Shown here piece by piece: positions 55,330 through 64,000 of a stretch of DNA of 64,000 nt. Below the pieces are notes generated by a model. The model worked only from the letters and a program-made list of their open reading frames with translations. It had not been told where the DNA came from and did not search any database. The stretch's first letter is position 1. Each line of letters opens with the position of its first letter. Source of the stretch: Tolypocladium sp. Sup5 PDA-1 (lineage: Eukaryota > Ascomycota > Sordariomycetes > Hypocreales > Ophiocordycipitaceae). The stretch is taken from positions 721,976 to 785,975 of the forward strand of contig JPHH03000011.1 of the NCBI GenBank assembly GCA_000750105.3. The letters run 5' to 3'. The translations under genes and the position numbers were made by a program.

Positions 55330-57880
55330 AAATAAAGGAATATAGGGACTATCTATTTAGCGACGTTAGGTCCTCTTAGCTCGCGGTATATTAAGCTATA
55401 GCTAGTCTATGTCCCTTTCGATCTTCTTACGTTCTATCCGCGCTATATTCTCTTCTTATCGCCTCGTAGCGCGTTTAGCCCTAGAAGGCCTAGCCATAGG
55501 GCGAGGGGACTAGGTAAGCGGCAGTAGCCGGTCTTCTAAACGCTACTAAGAGTTATAGTTAATAAGCCCTAGCGCGGTAGATATAGCATATCCTCCGTTA
55601 AACTTAATAAATAGAACTATAGCGCGTTTCTTAAAGAGTCTACTAAGCGCGTCTATAAGCTCTATAGTTATAGTACGGCCGCCTCTGCCTATTATATATA
55701 GCTTATTATCGCTATTACCCCTATTAGAGCTATTTAAGACTATCTATTCCCCTTTAACTCGCTCGTAACGGAACTTATCGTTAGTGTATTCCACCCCTAA
55801 TATCTAGCTAACCGACCTGCCAGAGCGAGAGCTTTAGAGGTATAACGGGGCGTAGATCGATCTAGCGTATAAGGTTAGCGGTAAGCTCTAAGTAGACTTA
55901 TTACTAAGGCGGTCCTAGTATATCTATCGAGCTAAGTTATAGGTACTTATCTAAAGATGCCTTAGCTAAGGGGTCGGCGTACTAGAGGTTCCTCTTATAG
56001 GCACTATCTATTCTCGAGATAAAGAAGGTCATGCCCTTAGAGTTAGCGTTATTCCGTTAAAGGGGTCCTAGCTCGAGCTTATCCTTAGTATCCCGTATAA
56101 TACGAACACGCTTCCCTATAGTATTACGGGGGGAGACGTAAAGCGCTAAGGAGTCTATAGAACTAGCTATAGTTCCGGGCTTCCGAGATTAATTAGTCCC
56201 TTAGGGCTCTAGGGAAGTCTCCTCGATATTCTTACTACTACGTAACCTTATTCCCTCTACGTTCGATTCCTCTTAACTCTCTAAGGGAGAGACGGTTTCC
56301 ACTACGTATCTTCGCGCTAGGGTTACTCGTAAGGCAGAAAATAAAAGGGGTCGACTACTATAGTCGAACTATATCTTGCCGGTATAATACGGTTATAGGG
56401 ATAAGTCGCGTCTACTAGTATCCTAGGGAATAGGCACACGCCCCTAATCGTAGTAAGTAAGGCATTCTAGAGAAAAGGGAAGTACGGGGCTTCGAGTAAT
56501 ACCTCGGCATTATTAAAACACTAGAAGGCAGCGCCCTCGTCGTGCCTAAGCTAGAACTCGTTTCCTCCTCTAATTCTAAGCTCGTTAGCTATAACGCTTT
56601 TAAGGAAGTTAATCGTTTAGTCAAGGAGAGTATCGTAGCTATCCTTTCCTTAGCCCTTATAATGCATTACCTAATCCCGGAAACGCTATTCCTAGTCTAG
56701 GTTAGCCTCGCCCTATAAGAAAGTTATATCTTTCTAAATCCCAAAGCCGTATTTAGCTAGATTTATATCTTATAGCCGTAACCCGACTATTCTACGGACT
56801 TAATACTATAGGGTTATTATAGCCACGTAACTATATTCCTATTACTAGTTCTACGAACTTCCGGGCGTTAGGAAGTATATAAAGTCATAGGGGTAGTCGT
56901 TTATATATAGGATCTATCGCTATACCCTAATAACCGCTACGAGTCTAGCCTTCCTTCCCTACTTTATAAAGTCTAATACTAGAAGGTTCCCTATCTTCCT
57001 ATCCTAAACGAAGCTTCCCTAGTAGTATCTATTACTTATCTTCTTTATAAAGTTAATTAATCCCACGTATAAGCGCCGCTTATACTATCTATCGTAAAGG
57101 GGTTTATTAAATATCCCGTCGCTACTAGCGACCTTTATATCTAAACTAGGGCATTTCTAGAAGATATCCGATTCCTACTTATTGCCTACGTAAGTTAAAG
57201 TGCCGTTATCTTCTATTATAACTATTATTATATCGTTAGGTATCGCTACGATATATTCGATCCCTCTCGTAAGGGCCTTTATTATTAAGATCGCGGTAAA
57301 GTTCGATATCTATTCCTTATTACTAGCTTCTATAAGAAAACGGTAGATATCTACGAGATAATTACCCTAACGCCTATCTTCGGGGAACCCTAACTACCTT
57401 TTAACCTAGGCGAAGGCTTATAATATATCGTTAAAGTTTATCTCGTGCTTATCGATTTAAAGCGGGTCGTGTAGCTAATATTCTCGCGCTATAATAAAGG
57501 CAGGCTATACCTTATATAGAATAGCGAGTACCTCCCTAGCTTCTAGCTTATCTTCCTAGTAAAAGCTCCCTTATCCTCCCTCTAGGATAATATATCTTAT
57601 ATAGCTATTTAGTATACGCTTACTTTTATAAAAGAAAATAGCCTTATCTATAAGAAGGGTATTATACCGCGCTAAGCTAATATACTCTGCGTTATACTAT
57701 ACCTCTATCGTTCGGGCATAGCATAAGGCAATGCTATGCTTAAAATAGTAGGTAGAGAGTCGGTTTTAAATATTATAGTCGAGGAGAGTAGGCTAGTTAA
57801 GAGGAAAGGTTAATCTTTAATATTATTAACCGCTTATTAAGATAAGAGGTTACTAACGAAGGGAGAAAGAGTTTATTAAC
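55330..57880 (-). pseudogene. Long decayed reading frame in unit B, about 850 codons, no family recognised
   Basis: From 57510 to 55744 on the minus strand, 589 successive codons stay in one phase. Stops are almost only TAG and TAA, as expected when CAG, CAA and TGG codons are hit by RIP; I noticed a single TGA. The frame continues coding-like to about 57,600 or further upstream and to about 55,330 downstream. Between stops it gives protein-like segments, for example EDKLEAREVLAILYKV, ISNFTAILIIKALTRGIEYI, TIELIDALSRLFKKRAIVLF and a basic tail. No zinc knuckle, protease, RT, RNase H or integrase motif was seen. It may be a gag-like protein, or cargo of a non-autonomous LTR element. The ends are approximate. 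Confidence 0.6.
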
Positions 57881-57924
57881 GGCAAGCTTGTTTTTCGTAA
57901 TAAAATAGCGCGCTTCTAAATATT

Positions 57925-58445
57925 ATAAGGGAGGGAAGCTTATAAAGTAATATAAGAGGGAGATTAAAGTAGTTTATAGACGCTATTTATAAGGTAAAGT
58001 ACTTAACTCTTTAATAGCGGCCGCGGAAGAAGAGTATTTATAAGACATAAAGTATATACTACTTATTAGGAAACGAGCTCGCTCTTATCTTATCTTAGGG
58101 AGTCCCGTAGCTAGCTTACTAGTCTTTACCCGAAAACGAGGGTAATTAGTGCGTGCTCGAGTAGCTTAGGTCTAGTTAGTGTGAGTTTTCGTGCGGCTTC
58201 TCCTATAATAACTATAGATTTTTAAGCAGCTTCTCCATTAGCTCGTGTTACATCTCCTACGTCCTTATTAAGCGTAGGTGCGAAGCCTATGCTATTTCTC
58301 CTACGGTAGGAGTCCCTTCTCGCCGTTTACTTATCGCGTAGAGAGAATTTTCTCCCGGCCCTATAACTTCTAAGTGCATAATTCACTAGTCTTTATCCAA
58401 TATTAAGGCGCTAAGTATTTTCTTTACGTTCACACCCTAATAACA
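57925..58445 (-). repeat. 3' LTR of a Ty3/gypsy element (minus strand)
   Basis: On the minus strand it begins TGTTATTAGGGTGTGAACG at 58445, directly after a polypurine tract, and ends near CTTCCCTCCCTTATA at about 57925. The length is about 520 bp. It is unlike the LTR of units A and B. The position after the tract, the TGTT start and its place downstream of pol fix its orientation. The left boundary is approximate. Confidence 0.65.
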
Positions 58446-58463
58446 CCCCCCCCTTCTTCCTCT
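58446..58463 (-). other. Polypurine tract of the gypsy element
   Basis: The plus strand reads CCCCCCCCTTCTTCCTCT, so the minus strand is an 18-nt all-purine run immediately 5' of the LTR's TGTT. This is the plus-strand DNA synthesis primer site of LTR retrotransposons. Confidence 0.8.
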
Positions 58464-60879
58464 AGGCCTTGCTAATAAATAGCACGCTTCTTCTTTTCCT
58501 TATACTTTTAACTTCTTCCTTTTTTATATCTTTATTAACTCTTCTATTATAGCTAACCTTATAGTTAACTTCGAGAAGCTATAGGCTAAGGACCGCGACG
58601 AATTACTAGACTACCGGGCTCTTATAATAAAGAAGCTTCTTATAATATAGCTTTCTCTTACGTCGCGTATATCTTAGCGAGGTCGTACCTCTTTACTAAT
58701 AAAGCTTAATAACGATTATCGTAGAGTAAGGTAATACTATCTATTATAGCCTTTCCTTTACTAACTATAGTCTCTTCTTAGACTTATAGCTATATCGAGA
58801 CTTAGGTACTCGGCGGTAATAATATTAGTTACCTTAACCTCCCGATCTTCGTTAAAGTGGCTTTTCGCGAAGTATAGCTAGAATACGCTCCTTACGGGAT
58901 TCGCCGTAATACTAGGGATATAACCCCATTTACTTACTTTATCGAGAAGTACTCTAGCAAGTCCTTCTAGAAGTCCCTCGAGGGACGCGATCTTATCTCT
59001 CGCCGAGTTTATATCCCTATAGAAACGGCATATCTTATAGGATACTTCTTTAGGTAGTTATTTAATCGTTAAGAATACGTTACCGCGCTCGTTATTGCTT
59101 CCTTTAGCTTACGCAACCACGCCTATTATAGAGGCTACATCCGGGCCTGGTCCTCTTCGGCGATATCCGCGCGGGAATACGTTATATACCCCTTCTACGA
59201 ATACGTATCTATAGAGGGCGTTATAGGGGGCTCTTATATAAATTACATATAGCATTCTACGCGGACGACTATATACGAGTAGCGATATTATCGCGGTTAC
59301 GCGCCTACGTCTCGTAAGGATACGTGCTACTTAGGAGCCTCGTTTATAGGGGAAAAGGCAGGCCAGGTGGTTCTATAGGTTATTAAGGAATTCGTAAACG
59401 CGGCCGATACCCCTCGAGTCCTATACTATTATCCTTATCCGTTCGATCCTCGTTACGATTATAAAGTGCTAGAGTAGGCTAGGCTAGTTAGGACGAGCTC
59501 TAGTACCTCGAGCTAGGGTAGTTCGTTAAGGAACGCTAGGAGTGTCCGGAAGACTCTTAAGCGGATAGCTAAGGCATATAGTTTAAAGGTAGATTTTAAC
59601 TAGTACTAATAGTCTATTATAATTTTATCGGTAGATAAGTAAGTAGAAAACCTCCCTAATTATCTTTTAATACTCGCTACTATCTATTATAGTATGGTTA
59701 TTTCTATAGTAGAGGTAGTAGTAGTCTTATAGTAGTAGTTATCTATTACCCCCTAACTCTCGTCTTGCCGTCGTCGAGGGTCAGTCACTTATAAAGATTT
59801 TTACTCATCCTTTTTCTACCTTCTAAGGTTCGCTACTATCTATTATAGTACGCCCATTCCTATAGTAGACGCGGCGACGTCCTTGCGGTACTAGCTACCT
59901 CCTCCCTAACTACGGGAACCAGGCTCTGGCGGAAACCTTAGGAACAAAGCTAGCGTAGCCATCTCTCTTTTAGTAACGAGTAGATATACTAGAGTTCGAC
60001 GGCGTCGTACTTATCTTTCTTAGTTTAAGCTAGTCGCGGGAGCTATACTTCTAGTAACTAGCGAGGTCCTTTATAAGAAGGGGCGAGTTAGTCTTTACCT
60101 CCCTAAGTCTCTTTAACGCCCTCGTCTTTATCTTTATCGTTATCTTCTAAGGGAAAATCGTTATCTAGCGCTATCGTATAACTAGCGCTTCGCAAGACTA
60201 TCTTATCTAACCCTTCTTAAGCTAGGGTTACGAGTAAGTCGTCGACTATAGTCCGATTACTCTCCTAGGGGGTCCTTGCTAATATAGCGAGTTTATCCTA
60301 TAATAGCTAATCGTCTATATCTAACGACCACTAGCTATCAGGCCCTTTGACAAACTTCTTAATATATTCCCCCGTGATCGTTTTATCGAGTTTAATCCTA
60401 TTAAGCGTCTATAGTCTATACGCGCTAGAAAAAGGGGCTCGAGATATAATGCGAAAGGGGCCGGTCTAGCGCATCTATAGCTTTGCTACTCGTAAGAGAT
60501 TATTTAATCTCCTTATATTATATACTAGGATAAGGTCCCCTAGGTTTAAGGCGTCTTTTCTAATAGTATAACGATTCTGCTTATTAGTCTGGTCTACGAG
60601 CTACCTACGGAAGGCTATTACTTTTACACGGGCCTTTTCGACGTCTTTAGCCTTACGGGCTAGTATCCGTACGCGTGCTTTAAAGAGATCTATTAACGAT
60701 ATAACCTCGTCCTAGTTAATAAGACGCTATATAGGATTTTCTACTTCTAGTAGTAAAATTAGCTCCTATCCATATATTAGGTAAAAGGGGGACATTCCGT
60801 GTAAGTGGCGGACTACCGTGCGGTTAGCGAGGACTACCTAATCGAGTAGACGAAGCTATTTCCCCTTCTGCCTTTATAT

Positions 60880-61110
60880 CGCGACTATTTTAGCTATAGA
60901 AGAGATTAAAATCTAGTGCCTGACCTCGACTTATAAGTTTGCTTTAGGATTATACGCCGAGATCGGGATAACCTTCGTACCAAGGCCCTTAAGGATAGTC
61001 CTAAAGTTTAACTTTATCTCAGGCCCCCCGTCTATAACGGCTTATACTATAATACCGTACCTATAGACGATAGATAGCGCGAACTTAATTATCGCCCTTA
61101 TCGATAGCTT
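60880..61110 (-). pseudogene. Decayed integrase core of the gypsy element
   Basis: On the minus strand the frame reads FALSIVYRYGIIV, stop, AVIDGGPEIKLNFRTILKGL, GTKVIPISAYNPKANL, stop, VEVRH. D-G-G-P-E and S-A-Y-N-P-x-A-N...V-E-V are the second Asp and the Glu region of the D,D-35-E integrase core in fungal gypsy elements. The stops are TAA/TAG, as expected from RIP. Integrase inserts the cDNA into the genome; this copy cannot. Confidence 0.75.
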
Positions 61111-62539
61111 AGGCACTGGTTTAACCTCGACCTACCCCGTGAGGTTATAGCGGGCTTCTATTAGGTAAAGGATCCTATTATTAAAGGGAACGTATTAATA
61201 ATCGAAGTATACCTTACTTATAGGATATCCTAGAATAGTTAGTACCGTAAGCTCCCGTAGCCTCTAAGGGGTAAATTTCTAGCTCGCATATCGCAATAAC
61301 CGCTAAGACGTTATTCTATAAGGTCTGCTACTAGTACCTATCCCTCAAGAACTAGTACGTAACTTCTCGTCCTTTATAACTAAGCTAAGAGTGGTAGCTT
61401 CGTATTAGTCGGGTTTATTCTCCCGCGTCGTTAACGATAAGTCCTGGTCCTCGTCCCTCTTAGCTTAGGCGTGCCTATAATTTTCGTCCTTCTATAAAGA
61501 ACTTTCTATATCTCTTCCGTAGGGCTCTATACTCCGTGCTATTTATACTAGATAGTTTCTATAGCGTCTAGAGGTAATTGGCTATTCTTCGAGACTTATT
61601 AGAGTAAATTCCTTCTAACTTAGTGCTAGTAACCGCGTTAAGGTAAAAGTCGACGAACTCCTCGATATCTCCTTTAGCTACCTTATCTACCGTATCGGAA
61701 GGTCCTTCTAGTATACGAGAGAGCCCGTCTACTATACCGTTCTTAGTCCTAGCTATATAGCGGACTATAAAGTCGAAAAGGAAGATATAGCTAACCTAGC
61801 GGGTAACGAGGGCTCCTAGCACGTCCTTAATAGCTCCCTTTAACTAATCTATAAGAACCTAGGCATCGGTTTTAAGGGTAAAATAGACTCCGTATAAATA
61901 GCTCCGTAGCCTCTATAAGGCGTATAAGATAGCCTTGCATTCCCTCTTCGTCGTATTATAGCTACTTTCTAACTTAGACTAATAGCCGCTTTTAAATCTA
62001 ACGGGATGCCTTTTCCCTTCGATAACCTATATAAGCATAGCTCCCTATCCCTTTAGGCTAGTATCGTATATTAGAATCACCTCCCTATATCCTTCCCTAA
62101 GGTATAGGTAGATTAGGATTAGGGGCTCGCTAATAGCCTTTTTTAACGTATCTATCGCCGCTTATTATTCCTTAGCCTAGACCTAGTCTACGCTCTTCTT
62201 AAGTAAGAGGGTAAGCGGCCTCGCTAGTTATACGAAGTATCTAATCTATATTCGATAATATCTAACGATCTTAAGAAAAGACCTTACTTCTATAATATCT
62301 TAGTAGCTTATTTACTCGAGGATCTTCTTAACCTTGGATTCTACGGGGCTCTTGCTACTTATGCTATAGAGATACCCTACGATCTTAGTAGCTTATTAAT
62401 AGAACCGTGATTTTACGGTAGAAATCGTATATCTAGTAAGTTTAATATTTAAGAGAACTTTATCGAGGTTAGTAAGGTATTCTAAGACGTATTTACGGAC
62501 CCCTAGTAAGGTTTCCTCGTTATCGTATGTCTCGTTAGG

Positions 62540-62980
62540 CCCCCTAACTACTATATTATCTAGAAAAGCTCGGTAGATATATAGAATTAGGTTAAAGAGG
62601 ATATAAATTATAACCCTTATAAACTAGGCTACTGAATTTATTCCTCCTTAAGGGAGTATATATATCTATAGTAGACCTAGGGGTATAGAGAAGGTTATAA
62701 GGTCCTAACTTATCTAGTCTAAGGGAACCTAGTTATATCTAGAGAAGAAATCTAGTAAGGATAAGATCTTATATATTAAGAAGTTATTGCTAAATTCGTC
62801 TATACTTAATAGGATAAAGGCGTCTCTAATTATAACTCCGTTTAACTAGGTTATAGAATTAATTAGTCTAAGCCCTCTATCCTTTTTAATAACTAGAAAG
62901 TAGGGGTTATAGTAGGGGCTATAAGATTCTTCTAGTATCCCTTTATTAAGACAAGACTTTAGAAGCTTAATAACTTTCGC
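62540..62980 (-). pseudogene. Decayed reverse transcriptase of the gypsy element
   Basis: On the minus strand the frame reads KGILEESYSPYYNPYFLVIK, KDRGLRLINSIT, RDAFILLSIDEF, LSLLDFFSRYN, DLITFSIPLGLL and AFLDNIVVRGP. These are RT blocks 1-5 in order. The catalytic F/Y-x-D-D box at about 62550-62570 appears as FLDN, its second Asp changed to Asn by a G-to-A transition. Several TAG and TAA stops interrupt it. The blocks are what I know from fungal Ty3/gypsy pol. Confidence 0.82.
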
Positions 62981-64000
62981 CTCTAAGCCCCGAGGGATAG
63001 GGATATTCCCTACCTACTATACCTTATAGTCCACAGTCTTAATAACTTATAGAGGGGCTATAGCTAGATTAACCTTTCCGTATTCTACGAAGTCCTAGGC
63101 GAGGGCAGCCTCTTAGTTAAATAAGAGTTCGAGTAGGATTTCCTTCTCTTTTAGTTAGAAGAACCTATTAACTTAGCCTATAATATTAGTAATCTACTCT
63201 CTATATAGTTATATTCCCTTTTCTATAGCTAAGAATTTACTAACTAGGTATTCTATAAATAGTCCTTTAGTATTAAGGCAGGCTTTTATAGATTCCTACT
63301 TCTTTATCTTCTAATAGGGGTCTCCCTTAAGAATAGAGCTATTAGAAGGGACGTTATCTTTAGGATAAACTTTAACTCCCTTCCTTTTAAAGAGTATATT
63401 AACTATAGGACTATCTATTATAGTCTTTCTAACCTAGTCTCTCTTAACGGATTATTATAAACTAATTAGCTCGTCTCTCTTTTCCTTTAGGGTTACCTAA
63501 TATTACTAGATAGCGCTTTTAATTAGTAAGCTCGAGATATCTCGCGTGGCTTTATACCTAACTAATAGTACGATTTAGTTATCCCTTTCGAGCGGGATAT
63601 CCCTTACGAGGATCTCTTAACTAGCTATATCTAAGACTAGCGGTTCTATTACTATAGGCTTCCTTCCTTCTTTTAGGAATTTAACTATATTAGCTTTACT
63701 AGGGTTTTCTCGTAAGAGCTTATTATTATATTACTACCTAATAGGTCTTACTACTAGAGTAATAATCTAGATTATCCCTATCTAATAACGAATATACATA
63801 TCCCTATTCCTTAGCGAGTAATCGAACGTTAGTTAAGTTACGTAGATAAATAGTATTCCTAAGATTAGAGGCATTAGCATGCTATTAGGTAAGATATAGA
63901 GGTAGATAAGTATCTAGGCGCTACTTATATATAGGTTCGTTATTACTTCTCTATATATCTTAATAGGGTCGCTAGAGTATAACCTTATAGACGCGGTAAT

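Larger units (their letters stand above)
54559..57924 (-). mobile_element. Retroelement unit B: LTR plus 2.8 kb internal region
   Basis: A second tandem unit, almost identical to unit A at its left end (51,640-52,300 vs 55,130-55,800) and more diverged to the right, where B is the less RIP-mutated. It ends at TTCTAAATATTAT (about 57924-57926). There, instead of a third LTR of the same family, a different LTR begins. The LTR-internal-LTR-internal arrangement can arise by LTR-LTR recombination between elements. Confidence 0.65.
58446..64000 (-). mobile_element. Ty3/gypsy-type LTR retrotransposon, internal part, RIP-inactivated, leaving the right edge
   Basis: On the minus strand the order is reverse transcriptase (about 62.5-63.0 kb), then integrase (about 60.9-61.1 kb), then polypurine tract and LTR. 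RT before integrase is the Ty3/gypsy order. The whole stretch is TA-rich with in-frame TAG/TAA stops, so the element is dead. The 5' LTR, primer-binding site and probably gag lie beyond the window. The segment 58.5-60.3 kb, downstream of the integrase, shows no recognised domain. Confidence 0.8.

Overview
The window looks like genomic DNA of a filamentous ascomycete, probably a sordariomycete and possibly Hypocreales. Genes are monocistronic, lie on both strands and carry short spliceosomal introns of about 50-126 nt with GT..AG ends. They encode fungal-typical products: a LaeA-like methyltransferase, a trichodiene-oxygenase-like P450, a quinate-type MFS permease, Mediator subunit 18, polynucleotide kinase/phosphatase, a DUF3292-type membrane protein and small secreted proteins. 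The right end shows the C:G-to-T:A decay expected of repeat-induced point mutation (RIP). I cannot name the species. All exon structures were read by eye.

Layout. 1-140: start of a Tc1/mariner-type transposase leaving the window on the left. 1.4-11 kb: an accessory-looking block with a LaeA-like methyltransferase and a P450 transcribed divergently from a 0.9 kb spacer, a decayed NAD-dehydrogenase remnant, a 281-aa hypothetical protein and an MFS sugar/quinate-type permease. This could be a small metabolic cluster, but it has no backbone synthase. 13.3-16.1 kb: conserved housekeeping genes, a DNA-end repair enzyme (PNKP) and MED18, sharing a 417-bp divergent promoter. 17-18.5 kb: two convergent genes for small secreted proteins, one a mini-protein with 8 cysteines in its last 31 residues. 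22.8-24.5 kb: a large Pro/Ser-rich protein. 24.55-32.4 kb: a long stretch with no supportable gene. 32.4-45.2 kb: a small spliced gene missed by simple ORF calling, a DUF3292-type protein, a broken metallo-beta-lactamase gene, a 157-aa conserved protein, a type II membrane glycosyltransferase and a small His-tailed protein. 49.35-50.1 kb: a 250-aa secreted protein.

51-64 kb: an abrupt change to TA-rich, RIP-mutated repeat DNA. An LTR begins exactly inside the remains of an FtsJ-like methyltransferase gene (junction 51,065/51,066). Two tandem LTR-plus-internal units follow, of about 3.5 and 3.4 kb. Each carries one very long minus-strand frame interrupted almost only by TAG/TAA, with no reverse transcriptase motif that I could see. 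Next comes a Ty3/gypsy element on the minus strand: an LTR at about 57.9-58.4 kb, a perfect polypurine tract, a decayed integrase near 61 kb and a decayed reverse transcriptase near 62.5-63 kb. It runs off the right edge.

Across the non-repeat 50 kb, two related 10-mers (TACGGAGTAC and TACGAAGTAC) recur at least 18 times between genes. One copy sits as a 7-bp insertion in the metallo-beta-lactamase pseudogene. No tRNA, rRNA or CRISPR array was seen.
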